From: Pseudomonas sp. LB-090624
GTDB taxonomy: Bacteria; Pseudomonadota; Gammaproteobacteria; Pseudomonadales; Pseudomonadaceae
Length of the DNA stretch: 64,000 nucleotides
Direction: 5' to 3'
Assembly: GCF_003205205.1 (NCBI RefSeq)
Contig: NZ_QJRL01000024.1
Coordinates: 1-64,000, forward strand
A model generated the notes under the pieces. That model was given only the letters and a program-made list of their open reading frames with translations, was not told the origin of the DNA and did not search any database. A program made the position numbers and the translations under genes. Each line of letters begins with the position of its first letter. Position 1 is the stretch's first letter. Positions 1 through 7,842 of the stretch are shown one piece after another.

Positions 1-39
1 CCAGATGAGGATGGCGGTGAGGGGGAACAGATAATTCAT
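1..39 (-). CDS. EamA/DMT-family transporter, N-terminus only
   Basis: Only the first 13 codons lie in the window, read leftward from an ATG at 39. The visible residues begin MNYLFPLTAILIW. A hydrophobic first helix ending in ILIW is typical of the first membrane segment of EamA (drug/metabolite) transporters. The rest of the gene lies outside the window and I see no clear ribosome binding site, so the call rests on a short hydrophobic stretch alone. It is divergent from the PsiF-repeat gene at 266. Confidence 0.4.
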   Translation of the reverse strand, partial: MNYLFPLTAILIW

Positions 40-102
40 GTAGCAAGGGTACTCGCAAAGCAGTGTGTGTAGGCGTTGGCCGTTACAGCAGCAGCGCCTG
101 TC

Positions 103-134
103 AGATCGAGCGCCGCCCGGGCGGCGCTCGATCT
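103..134. repeat. Perfect 32-bp palindrome
   Basis: The arm AGATCGAGCGCCGCCC at 103-118 is followed directly by its exact reverse complement at 119-134. It lies in the 226-base divergent region 40-265, where I see no other clear element. The arm shares its first 17 bases with the outer end of the large inverted repeat at 43865-44096, so both probably belong to one intergenic repeat family. Confidence 0.8.
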
Positions 135-265
135 CTGCAACACCCCAGAACTCACGTCATGCATCCCTTGCCCCCGCCTCGCCAGGCGCGAAGGGGCGCT
201 GAGCATTCTTGGCTACACTCAGCTCGACCCCCGTGCATCGGGCGCGGAGCCAAGGAGACCACTCC

Positions 266-553
266 ATGAAAGTGCTGCACATTCCGTTACTGGCGCTGGC
301 GCTATTGTTCAGCGCGCAAGGTTTCGCCGCCAATACTGCGCAACAGGAAAAGATGAAAACCTGCAACGCCGACGCTACCACCAAAGCCCTCAAGGGTGAT
401 GAGCGCAAGGCGTTCATGAGCACCTGCTTGAAGAAGGATGTCCCACAAACCCAGCAGGAGAAGATGAAAACCTGCAACGCCGACGCTACCACCAAGGCCC
501 TGAAGGGGGACGAGCGCAAAGCCTTCATGAGCGACTGCCTGAAGAAGAAATGA
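266..553 (+). CDS. PsiF-repeat periplasmic protein
   Basis: This is a 95-residue small exported protein. The ATG at 266 has AAGGAG at 252-257 and opens a clear signal peptide (residues 1 to about 22, ending QGFAA). The mature part is two nearly identical 32-residue PsiF repeats (residues 26-57 and 63-94), each starting QQEKMKTCNADATTKALKG and holding two cysteines (33, 54 and 70, 91). PsiF in E. coli was named as phosphate-starvation inducible, but its biochemical role is unknown. I see no Pho box upstream. The repeats are also nearly identical at DNA level with a 111-base period, which suggests a recent internal duplication. Confidence 0.85.
   Translation: MKVLHIPLLALALLFSAQGFAANTAQQEKMKTCNADATTKALKGDERKAFMSTCLKKDVPQTQQEKMKTCNADATTKALKGDERKAFMSDCLKKK
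342..549 (+). repeat. Tandem duplication inside the PsiF-repeat gene
   Basis: Two units with a 111-base period (roughly 342-438 and 453-549) encode the two PsiF repeats. They differ at only a handful of mostly synonymous positions. The unit length is a multiple of three, so copy-number change would keep the frame. Confidence 0.8.
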
Positions 554-623
554 CCTGCGCCTATGCCTGCAGCCTCAAGGCTGGCAGACTGCGGGCATTC
601 CTGCTGTCTGCCGTCGAGGCTGT

Positions 624-1631
624 ATGACTTTCACCCCCCGCCAGATCACCCTGGCCAGTCTGATCATCGTCATGGCTGGGTTGCTGCTGGCCTTGCCCCT
701 GAAGTTGCTGCCCAGCCTGCTGGCCGGGCTGTTGGTATTCGAACTGGTCAACATGCTGACCCCGCGCCTGCAGCCGCTGATTGCCGGGCAGCGCGCCCGC
801 TGGTTGGCCGTGGCGCTGCTGGGCACATTGGTGGTCTTTACCCTGGCCTTGCTGATTGCCGGTGCTTTCAGTTTTCTGCTGCACGAGGCGGAAAACCCCG
901 GCGCCTCGCTGGACAAGTTCATGGCCTTGGTCGAACAGGCCCGCAGTCAGCTGCCGCCGTTCATCGAAGCCTATCTGCCGGCCAGTGCCGCCGAATTCAA
1001 GGTGGCCATCGGCGACTGGATCAAAAGCCACCTGAGCGATCTGCAACTGGTGGGCAAGGGCATGGCGCACATGTTCGTGACGCTCCTGATCGGCATGATC
1101 CTCGGTGCCATCATCGCCTTGCAGCGCATTCCCGATGTGTCCCGGCGCAAGCCACTGGCGGCGGCGCTGTTCGAGCGCCTGAACCTGCTGGTGAAGGCGT
1201 TTCGCAACATTGTCTTCGCGCAGATCAAGATTTCGCTGCTCAACACCACCTTCACCGGTATCTTCCTGGCCGTGGTGTTGCCCCTGTTCGACGTGCACCT
1301 GCCGCTGACCAAGACGCTGATCGTGCTGACGTTCCTGTTGGGCCTGCTGCCGGTGATCGGCAACCTGATGTCCAACACCCTGATCACCATCGTTGGCTTG
1401 TCGCTGTCGATCTGGGTGGCGGCGGCGGCGCTGGGTTACCTTATCGTCATCCACAAGGTCGAGTACTTCCTCAACGCGCGGATCGTGGGTGGGCAGATCA
1501 GTGCCAAGGCGTGGGAGCTGCTGCTGGCGATGCTGGTGTTCGAGGCCGCGTTCGGTCTGCCCGGGGTGGTGGCGGGACCGGTCTACTATGCCTACCTCAA
1601 GAGTGAGCTGAAGCGGGCGGAGCTGGTCTGA
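624..1631 (+). CDS. AI-2E/PerM family inner-membrane permease
   Basis: A 335-residue polytopic membrane protein of the AI-2E transporter (UPF0118/PerM) family. It opens with two hydrophobic segments (residues about 8-50), then a third (about 60-85), a soluble stretch (about 90-145), and a C-terminal bundle with the family-typical run PLTKTLIVLTFLLGLLPVIG. Length is normal. Members have been linked to autoinducer-2 export or ion efflux, but the substrate cannot be read from the sequence. It follows the PsiF-repeat gene by 70 bases and converges on the Hsp70-like gene across a hairpin. Confidence 0.85.
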   Translation: MTFTPRQITLASLIIVMAGLLLALPLKLLPSLLAGLLVFELVNMLTPRLQPLIAGQRARWLAVALLGTLVVFTLALLIAGAFSFLLHEAENPGASLDKFMALVEQARSQLPPFIEAYLPASAAEFKVAIGDWIKSHLSDLQLVGKGMAHMFVTLLIGMILGAIIALQRIPDVSRRKPLAAALFERLNLLVKAFRNIVFAQIKISLLNTTFTGIFLAVVLPLFDVHLPLTKTLIVLTFLLGLLPVIGNLMSNTLITIVGLSLSIWVAAAALGYLIVIHKVEYFLNARIVGGQISAKAWELLLAMLVFEAAFGLPGVVAGPVYYAYLKSELKRAELV

Positions 1632-1640
1632 TTCAGGATT

Positions 1641-1671
1641 AGCCTGTGCCGGCCCTTCGCGGGCACAGGCT
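1641..1671. terminator. Hairpin between convergent genes
   Basis: The 10-base arms AGCCTGTGCC and GGCACAGGCT flank an 11-base loop in the 51-base gap between the permease and the Hsp70-like gene. It has no long T-run on either strand, so it may be a REP-like element acting as a weak two-way terminator. Confidence 0.5.
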
Positions 1672-1682
1672 GAAGAAATGGC

Positions 1683-2954
1683 TCAGGCTGCGCCGTAACG
1701 CTTGCGCGCCTCAATGGCCAGCCCGCTACCAATGCTGCCAAAGATATTGCCTTCCACATGCCGGGCATTCGGCAGCATTGCCGAAACGCTGTTGCGCAGC
1801 GCCGGAATCCCGCTGGAGCCACCGGTGAAGAATACGGTGTCGACCTGCCCTTCATTCACCCCGGCCTTGGCCAGCAACTCGGTCACGCTACCGCGAACAC
1901 GCTCCAGCAACCCTTCGATGGCATCTTCGAACAACACCCGGGTCAGCTCCGCAGTCAGCTCGGGCTCGACCCGGCGCAGGTCGATGCGGCGGCTGTCATG
2001 CTCGGTCAGTTCGATCTTGCTGGCTTCCACCTCCATCGCTAGCCAGTGGCCGGCGCGCTGTTCGATCAGTTTGAACAGGCGGTCGATACCGAAGCTGTCC
2101 TCGATGTCGTAGCGCATGCTGCCCAGCGCCAGCTGCGACTTCTGCGAGTACAAGGCGTTGATGGTGTGCCAGGTGGCCAGGTTGAGGTGATAGCTGGTCG
2201 GCATCAGCGCGCCGCTCTTCATCCGGCTGCCGTAGCCGAACAATGGCATCACGCCCTGCAGGCTCAACTGCTTGTCGAAGTCGGTCCCGCCGATGTGCAC
2301 GCCACCGGTGGCAAGGATGTCGCTCTGGCGTTCGGCGACCAGGTGGCGCTCGGGCGACAGGCGGATCAGGGTGAAGTCCGAGGTACCACCGCCGATGTCG
2401 ACGATAAGTACCAGCTCTTCACGGCTGATGCCCGACTCGTAGTCGAAGGCGGCGGCAATCGGCTCGTACTGGAACGACACGTCCTTGAAGCCGATCTTGC
2501 GCGCCACCTCGGCCAGGGTATCTTCAGCCTCCTGGTCGGCGGCCGCGTCTTCGTCGACGAAGAACACCGGCCGGCCCAGCACCACCTGGTCGAATTCACG
2601 ACCTGCGGCGGCCTCGGCGCGCTTCTTCAGCTCGCCGATGAACATGCCCAGCAGGTCCTTGAACGGCAAGGCGCTGCCCAGCACACTGGTGTCATGCTTG
2701 ATCAGCTTGGAGCCCAGCAGGCTTTTCAGCGAGCGCATCAGGCGGCCTTCGTAGCCTTCCAGGTACTCGTGCAATGCCAGGCGGCCATATACCGGGCGCC
2801 GTTCCTCGATGTTGAAGAACACCACCGAAGGCAAGGTGATCTTGCCGTCTTCCAGGGCAATCAGCGATTCCGCGCCAGGGCGGTGCCAGCCTACCGTGGA
2901 GTTGGAGGTGCCAAAGTCGATGCCCAGGGCGCGGGCCGGGGATACGTCAGACAT
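1683..2954 (-). CDS. Hsp70-family protein, YegD-like
   Basis: A 423-residue actin-like ATPase. The N-terminus has the phosphate-1 loop GIDFGTSNSTVG, and VDIGGGTSDFTL is the phosphate-2 motif; FFTGGSSGIPAL near the C-terminus is the adenosine motif. It is much shorter than DnaK (about 640) and ends after the nucleotide-binding domain, so the substrate-binding beta domain and lid are missing, as in E. coli YegD. Its client or partner is unknown. It is divergent from cbpA-cbpM, suggesting a chaperone neighbourhood. A sigma-70-type promoter lies at 2989-3016. Confidence 0.9.
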   Translation of the reverse strand: MSDVSPARALGIDFGTSNSTVGWHRPGAESLIALEDGKITLPSVVFFNIEERRPVYGRLALHEYLEGYEGRLMRSLKSLLGSKLIKHDTSVLGSALPFKDLLGMFIGELKKRAEAAAGREFDQVVLGRPVFFVDEDAAADQEAEDTLAEVARKIGFKDVSFQYEPIAAAFDYESGISREELVLIVDIGGGTSDFTLIRLSPERHLVAERQSDILATGGVHIGGTDFDKQLSLQGVMPLFGYGSRMKSGALMPTSYHLNLATWHTINALYSQKSQLALGSMRYDIEDSFGIDRLFKLIEQRAGHWLAMEVEASKIELTEHDSRRIDLRRVEPELTAELTRVLFEDAIEGLLERVRGSVTELLAKAGVNEGQVDTVFFTGGSSGIPALRNSVSAMLPNARHVEGNIFGSIGSGLAIEARKRYGAA

Positions 2955-2988
2955 GGGGAAATAGCTTCCGGAGGCAAAACGGCCGCGC

Positions 2989-3016
2989 AGTGTATGCCAG
3001 TTGGCTACAGAATCAA
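2989..3016 (-). promoter_or_regulatory. Sigma-70-type promoter for the Hsp70-like gene
   Basis: Read leftward, TTGATT (3016-3011) and TACACT (2994-2989) are separated by 16 bases. The -10 box ends 34 bases before the ATG at 2954. Both hexamers keep the most conserved positions. Confidence 0.5.
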
Positions 3017-3052
3017 GACCAGTCGTCTGCCATGGGGCAAACCCAAGGTGGT

Positions 3053-3079
3053 CTTGAAAGGCTATGCTTGACCCCTATC
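3053..3079 (+). promoter_or_regulatory. Sigma-32 heat-shock promoter for cbpA
   Basis: CTTGAAA at 3053-3059 is a perfect sigma-32 -35 box. After 12 bases comes CCCCTATC at 3072-3079, close to the -10 consensus CCCCATNT. The start codon at 3119 is about 40 bases downstream of the -10 box. The fit to a chaperone gene raises confidence. Confidence 0.65.
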
Positions 3080-3118
3080 TTCTGATGCAACACGCACTTT
3101 CACACTGGTGATCCACAG

Positions 3119-4072
3119 ATGGACTTCAAAGACTATTACAAGATACTTGGCGTAGAGCCCACGGCGGACGAGAAGGCGATCAAGGCCGCGTACCGCAAGC
3201 TGGCGCGCAAGTATCACCCCGATGTCAGCAAGGAGCGCGATGCCGAGGACAAGTTCAAGGAGGCCAACGAGGCCTACGAGGTGCTTGGCGACGCGCAGAA
3301 ACGTGCCGAGTTCGACGAAATCCGCAAGTATGGCGGCCAGCATGGCCGGCCATTCCAGGCACCTCCAGGCTGGGAAAGCCGTGGCGGTGGTGGCGGCTTC
3401 GAAGGCGGCGATTTCTCCGACTTCTTCAGCTCGATCTTCGGTAACCGCGGTGGCAACCCCTTCGGTGGCACCCGGCAGCAGCAACGCAGCGCCGGCAGGC
3501 GGGGGCAGGACGTGGAACTTGAACTGGCGGTATTCCTTGAAGAGACCCTGAGCAAGGAGTCCAAGCAGATCAGCTTCCAGGTGCCGCAAACCAATGCCAT
3601 GGGCCAGCGCACCGGCTTCACCACCAAGACGCTGAACGTGAAGATTCCGGCCGGGGTGACCGACGGCGAGCGCATCCGCCTCAAAGGCCAGGGCGCGCCG
3701 GGCAGCGGTGGTGGGGCCAATGGCGACCTGTTCCTGACCATCCGCATGGCACCGCATCCGCTGTTCGATGTCGAAGGTCATGACCTGATCATCACCGTGC
3801 CGCTGGCACCGTGGGAGGCTGCGCTGGGCACCAAGGTGGCGGTGCCGACCCTGGAAGGCAAGATCAACCTCACCATCCGCCCGGACAGCCAGAGCGGCCA
3901 GCGCCTGCGCGTACCGGGCAAGGGCCTGGCCAACAAGAACGGCGAGCGCGGCAACCTTTATGCGCAGCTCAAAGTGGTCATGCCACCGGCATCCGACGAG
4001 TCTGCCCGCGAATTGTGGACAAAGCTTTCCGAGAAGGCGGCGTTCAACCCGAGGACACAATGGAGTAAGTGA
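3119..4072 (+). CDS. cbpA: CbpA, DnaJ-class co-chaperone
   Basis: A 317-residue class-B J-protein. An N-terminal J domain (about residues 4-70) carries the HPD tripeptide (YHPDVSK) that stimulates DnaK ATPase. A Gly/Phe-rich linker (about 75-120) follows, then two C-terminal beta domains for substrate binding and dimerisation. The zinc-finger CxxCxGxG repeats of DnaJ are absent, which marks it as CbpA rather than DnaJ. E. coli CbpA also binds curved DNA. cbpM starts two bases after its stop. A heat-shock-type promoter precedes it. Confidence 0.93.
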   Translation: MDFKDYYKILGVEPTADEKAIKAAYRKLARKYHPDVSKERDAEDKFKEANEAYEVLGDAQKRAEFDEIRKYGGQHGRPFQAPPGWESRGGGGGFEGGDFSDFFSSIFGNRGGNPFGGTRQQQRSAGRRGQDVELELAVFLEETLSKESKQISFQVPQTNAMGQRTGFTTKTLNVKIPAGVTDGERIRLKGQGAPGSGGGANGDLFLTIRMAPHPLFDVEGHDLIITVPLAPWEAALGTKVAVPTLEGKINLTIRPDSQSGQRLRVPGKGLANKNGERGNLYAQLKVVMPPASDESARELWTKLSEKAAFNPRTQWSK

Positions 4073-4074
4073 TC

Positions 4075-4380
4075 ATGAGCAGCACCCTGATCGTTCAACT
4101 GGACATGCGTACCTTGTGTCAGGAAGCCGATGTGACGGCGGACTGCGTGATCGAAATCGTCGAACACGGCATTGTCGAACCTTCCGGGCGAACGCCGGAG
4201 GACTGGCTGTTTGACGATCAGGCGCCGTTATTGGCCAAACGCGCGGTGAAGCTGCACCAAGAGCTGGAACTGGAATGGGAAGGCGTGGCGCTGGCGCTGG
4301 AGCTACTGCAGGAAGTGCAGCAGTTGCGCAGTGAGAACAGCATGCTGAAGCAGCGGCTGGGCCGGTTTATCCAGCTGTAA
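4075..4380 (+). CDS. cbpM: CbpM, chaperone modulator of CbpA
   Basis: 101 residues, the same length as E. coli CbpM, which binds the CbpA J domain and inhibits its co-chaperone and DNA-binding activity. It is a small MerR-like helical protein, with FDDQAPLLAKRAVKLHQELE in the middle and a C-terminal helix (LLQEVQQLRSENSMLKQRLG) likely to form a coiled coil. The ATG at 4075 is two bases beyond the cbpA stop, with GGAG at 4062-4065. The immediate cbpA-cbpM arrangement is the family's usual one. Confidence 0.9.
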   Translation: MSSTLIVQLDMRTLCQEADVTADCVIEIVEHGIVEPSGRTPEDWLFDDQAPLLAKRAVKLHQELELEWEGVALALELLQEVQQLRSENSMLKQRLGRFIQL

Positions 4381-4451
4381 GTTCCCCCGCCGGCATCTGT
4401 GGGGGATTGCCCAGCCCCAAGTACTGCATAAGCCTCAAGCCTGCGGGGGTA

Positions 4452-4541
4452 CCTGTGGGAGCGGGCTTGCCCGCGAAGAATCCAACACGGTGCATGGCAC
4501 GGGCTTCGCCCGTGTTCGCGGGACAAGCCCGCTCCCACAGG
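4452..4541. repeat. Inverted pair of P. putida-type REP elements
   Basis: Two REP copies (4452-4478 and 4515-4541) face each other; each contains GGGAGCGGGCTTG-type sequence or its complement. Between them is a smaller hairpin, CACGGGC-TTC-GCCCGTG, around 4498-4514. Paired REPs like this are BIME-type units and may end transcription from cbpM and from the convergent acetyltransferase. The rest of the gap 4381-4598 holds nothing else I recognise. Confidence 0.85.
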
Positions 4542-4598
4542 GATCGCGCAAGATTCTAGAAATTGAGCAAGACAGTTGATCCAACAATGGACCGAATT

Positions 4599-5114
4599 TC
4601 AGGTCGGTTGGGCGCCTGGGTTCAACACCAGCTGCATGAAGGTCAGGTCAAGCCAGCGGCCAAACTTTACCCCCACCTGGGGCATCTGGCCGGTCACTGC
4701 GAAGCCCAGACGCTCATGCAGGCGAACCGACGCCGCATTGCCACTCTCGATGGCCGCCACCATCACATGCTTGCCGCATCCCTTCGCACGCTCGATCAGC
4801 GCGGCCATCAACACCGGCCCCAACCCCTTGCCCCGCTGGTCGCCACGGATATACACCGAGTGCTCCACAGTCAGGCGGAAGCCCTCGAACGGCCGCCAGT
4901 CGCCAAACGAGGCATAGCCCAGCACGCCGGTTTCATCCCTGGCCACCAGGATCGGGTAGCCCTGCTGCGCGCGTGCTTCGAACCAGGCCTGGCGGTTGGC
5001 CAGGTCGACGGGGGTTTCGTTCCAGATCGCCGTGGTGTTGCGCACGGCGTCGTTGTAGATGTCGAGGATGCCCGGTACGTCGGCGGGCAGGGCGTCGCGG
5101 ATTTGGTAACTCAT
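4599..5114 (-). CDS. GNAT N-acetyltransferase, PitA/Pat-like
   Basis: A 171-residue GNAT enzyme of the phosphinothricin/methionine sulfoximine acetyltransferase group. The opening IRDALPADVPGILDIYNDAV and TTAIWNETPVDLANR are typical of this group, and RGDQRGKGLGPVLM is the acetyl-CoA loop. The characterised P. aeruginosa relative (PA4866) acetylates methionine sulfoximine and sulfone. That gene also sits near the urea-utilisation region as I recall, which fits the neighbouring urt operon. The substrate here is inferred, not shown. The start has a good family-length match and lies 31 bases downstream of urtE. Confidence 0.8.
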   Translation of the reverse strand: MSYQIRDALPADVPGILDIYNDAVRNTTAIWNETPVDLANRQAWFEARAQQGYPILVARDETGVLGYASFGDWRPFEGFRLTVEHSVYIRGDQRGKGLGPVLMAALIERAKGCGKHVMVAAIESGNAASVRLHERLGFAVTGQMPQVGVKFGRWLDLTFMQLVLNPGAQPT

Positions 5115-5145
5115 GACAGCGTCTCGCAGGGTCGTTGGTTGCAGG

Positions 5146-5844
5146 TTAAATGGTTACCAGCCCGCGCACACCTTCGGCCTGCATGTTTTCGCCACGGCCG
5201 CGCTGGACGATTTCGCCACGGGCCATGACCAGGTACTGGTCGGCCAGCTCTTCGGCAAAGTCGTAGAACTGCTCCACCAGCAGGATTGCCATGTCCCCGC
5301 GTTCGGCCAGGCGGCGGATCACTGCGCCTATTTCCTTGATTACCGAGGGCTGAATGCCTTCGGTCGGCTCGTCGAGGATCAGCAACCGCGGCCGGCTGGC
5401 CAGGGCGCGGCCGATCGCCAGCTGTTGCTGCTGGCCGCCGGACAGGTCGCCGCCGCGCCGTTGCTTCATCTGTTCCAATACCGGGAACAGTTCATAGATG
5501 AACGCTGGCACTTCGCGGGCCTCACGGGCGGGGAAGCGCGACAGGCCCATCAGCAGGTTTTCCTCGACGGTCAGCCGCGGGAAGATCTCGCGCCCCTGTG
5601 GCACGTAGGCGATGCCGGCGTGAACGCGTTGCTGGGGTTTCAGTGCGGTGATCGGCTTGCCTTCCCATTCGATATTGCCTTCGCGAGCCGGCACCAGGCC
5701 CATCAGGCAGCGCAGCAGGGTGGTCTTGCCCACGCCATTGCGGCCGAGCAGGCAGGTGACTTCGCCGACGTTGGCTTCAAAGGACAGGCCGCGCAGGATG
5801 TGGCTGCCGCCGTAGTACTGGTGCAGGGTGTCGATCTTGAGCAT
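5146..5844 (-). CDS. urtE: UrtE, urea ABC transporter ATPase
   Basis: A 232-residue ABC ATPase. It has Walker A (GRNGVGKTT), signature (LSGGQQQQLAIGRAL) and Walker B (LLILDEPTEGIQP), the LivF-like set that makes it the second ATPase of the UrtABCDE importer. The start at 5844 gives MLKIDTLHQYYGG, the usual N-terminus. Longer in-frame extensions upstream run into the urtD end and are unlikely. It is the last gene of the urt operon, 64 bases after urtD. Confidence 0.93.
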   Translation of the reverse strand: MLKIDTLHQYYGGSHILRGLSFEANVGEVTCLLGRNGVGKTTLLRCLMGLVPAREGNIEWEGKPITALKPQQRVHAGIAYVPQGREIFPRLTVEENLLMGLSRFPAREAREVPAFIYELFPVLEQMKQRRGGDLSGGQQQQLAIGRALASRPRLLILDEPTEGIQPSVIKEIGAVIRRLAERGDMAILLVEQFYDFAEELADQYLVMARGEIVQRGRGENMQAEGVRGLVTI

Positions 5845-5908
5845 ATGAGAATTCCTGGAAGAGATGCTGTGCCTGTGCAGGCGATAGGGCCCGCACAGGT
5901 TTGAAGAT

Positions 5909-6766
5909 CTAGCGGCCCAGATACACCTCGACCACCCGCTCATCCGCCTGCACCTGCTCCAGCGATCCCTCCGCCAGCACACTGCCCTGGTGCAGCACGG
6001 TCACATGGTCGGCAATGCTGCCGACAAAGCCCATGTCATGTTCCACCACCATCAGGGAATGCTTGCCGGCCAGGCCCTTGAACAGCTCGGCGGTAAACTC
6101 GGTCTCGGCATCGGTCATGCCCGCCACCGGTTCATCCAGCAACAGCAATTGCGGTTCCTGCACCAGCAGCATGCCGATTTCCAGAAACTGCTTTTGCCCG
6201 TGCGACAGCAGGCCGGCCTGGCGCTGGGCCAGCGGCAGCAAGCGCAAGGTGGTGAGCACCTCCTCGATGCGCTGGTGCTGCTCGCCGCCCAGACGTGCCG
6301 CCAGGCTGGCCCACACCGACTTGTCGGTCTTCAGCGCCAGCTCCAGGTTCTCGAACACCGTCAGCGCCTCGAACACCGTGGGCTTCTGGAACTTGCGGCC
6401 AATGCCGGCTTGGGCGATCTGGTACTCACCCATGCGGGTCAGGTCGAGGGTGTCGCCGAAATAAGCCGTGCCACTGTCGGGCCGGGTCTTGCCGGTGATC
6501 ACGTCCATCATGGTGGTCTTGCCGGCGCCATTGGGGCCGATGATGCAGCGCAGTTCGCCCACGCCGATGTACAGGTTCAGGGCGTTCAGGGCCTTGAAGC
6601 CATCGAAGCTGACGCTGATGTCCTCCAGGCTCAGCACCGTGCCGTGGCGGGTATCCAGGCCGGCCTTGCGGCTGTGGCCCAGGCCGATGGCATCGCGGCC
6701 TGCGCCGAGCTGGTCGAACACCGGCTCAAGCATGAATTCTGGGTGTACCGGGGGCACGCCTCTCAT
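5909..6766 (-). CDS. urtD: UrtD, urea ABC transporter ATPase
   Basis: A 285-residue LivG-like ATPase with Walker A GPNGAGKTT, the degenerate LSHGQKQ signature typical of UrtD, and Walker B LLLLDEPVAG. About 45 residues precede the ABC core, a slightly long N-terminal extension. The ATG at 6766 overlaps the urtC stop by four bases (ATGA), implying translational coupling. Confidence 0.93.
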   Translation of the reverse strand: MRGVPPVHPEFMLEPVFDQLGAGRDAIGLGHSRKAGLDTRHGTVLSLEDISVSFDGFKALNALNLYIGVGELRCIIGPNGAGKTTMMDVITGKTRPDSGTAYFGDTLDLTRMGEYQIAQAGIGRKFQKPTVFEALTVFENLELALKTDKSVWASLAARLGGEQHQRIEEVLTTLRLLPLAQRQAGLLSHGQKQFLEIGMLLVQEPQLLLLDEPVAGMTDAETEFTAELFKGLAGKHSLMVVEHDMGFVGSIADHVTVLHQGSVLAEGSLEQVQADERVVEVYLGR

Positions 6767-7842
6767 GGCTGGCTCCTTTTCTTCAACAGGCCGACCACGC
6801 CCTTGGGCAGGTACAGGGTAACGAGAATGAACAGCGCGCCGAGGAAGAACAGCCAGAACTCCGGGAAGGCCACGGTGAACCAGCTTTTCATGCCATTGAC
6901 CAGGCCGGCGCCGAGCAGCGGGCCGATCAGCGTGCCGCGCCCGCCGAGGGCCACCCATACGGCGGCTTCGATGGAGTTGGTCGGCGACATTTCGCTGGGG
7001 TTGATGATGCCCACCTGCGGCACGTACAACGCCCCGGCCAGGCCGCACAGCACCGCGCTGAGCACCCACACCAGCAGCTTGAAGCCGCGCGGGTCATAGC
7101 CGCAGAACATCAGGCGGTTCTCCGCGTCGCGTACTGCCGTCAACAGGCGGCCGAACTTGCTACGGGTCAGGCGCCAGCACAGGTAGAGGCTGGCCAACAG
7201 CAGGCCGACAGTCAGCAGGAACAGCACGGCCCGGGTGCCTTGCGCGGTAATGTCAAAGCCCAGGATGGTGCGGAAGTTGGTGAAGCCGTTGTTGCCGCCG
7301 AAGCCGGTTTCGTTGCGGAAGAACAGCAACATGCCGGCGAAGGTCAGGGCCTGGGTCATGATCGAGAAGTACACGCCCTTGATCCGTGAACGGAAGGCGA
7401 ACCAGCCGAACACCAGCGCCAGCAGCCCAGGCGCCAGTACCACCAGGCATAGGGCCCAGGCAAAGTGCTGGGTACCAGCCCAGTACCACGGCAGCTCGGT
7501 CCATGACAGGAAGGTCATGAACCCCGGCAAGCCGTCGCCGGCCGCCTGGCGCATCAGGTACATGCCCATGGCGTAGCCGCCCAGGGCGAAGAACAGGCCA
7601 TGGCCCAGCGAAAGCAAACCGGCGTAGCCCCAGACCAGGTCCAGCGCCAGCGCGACGATGGCATAGCAGAGGATCTTGCCGACCAGGGTCAGGGTGTAGG
7701 CCGAGACTTGCAGTGAGTGGTCCGCTGGCAGCAGCGACAGCAGCGGCAGGGCCACCAGCACCAGGACGACGACGGCGCCGATGGCCAGCGACAGGCGCGG
7801 CCCGGCCTTTTGCGTAGCGGTGACAAGCAGTGGCTGGTTCAT
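6763..7842 (-). CDS. urtC: UrtC, urea ABC transporter permease
   Basis: A 359-residue LivM-like permease with about nine or ten hydrophobic segments beginning at residue 18. GYAGLLSLGHGLFFALGGYA is the conserved permease motif that contacts the ATPases. Its ATG at 7842 overlaps the urtB stop by one base (TGATG). Together with UrtB it forms the inner-membrane urea channel. Confidence 0.93.
   Translation of the reverse strand: MNQPLLVTATQKAGPRLSLAIGAVVVLVLVALPLLSLLPADHSLQVSAYTLTLVGKILCYAIVALALDLVWGYAGLLSLGHGLFFALGGYAMGMYLMRQAAGDGLPGFMTFLSWTELPWYWAGTQHFAWALCLVVLAPGLLALVFGWFAFRSRIKGVYFSIMTQALTFAGMLLFFRNETGFGGNNGFTNFRTILGFDITAQGTRAVLFLLTVGLLLASLYLCWRLTRSKFGRLLTAVRDAENRLMFCGYDPRGFKLLVWVLSAVLCGLAGALYVPQVGIINPSEMSPTNSIEAAVWVALGGRGTLIGPLLGAGLVNGMKSWFTVAFPEFWLFFLGALFILVTLYLPKGVVGLLKKRSQP

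Noticed and set aside
4452-4541. Inverted repeats considered as a CRISPR fragment or phage attachment site
   Set aside because: There are only two copies in opposite orientation with the P. putida REP core, no regular spacers, and no integrase nearby.
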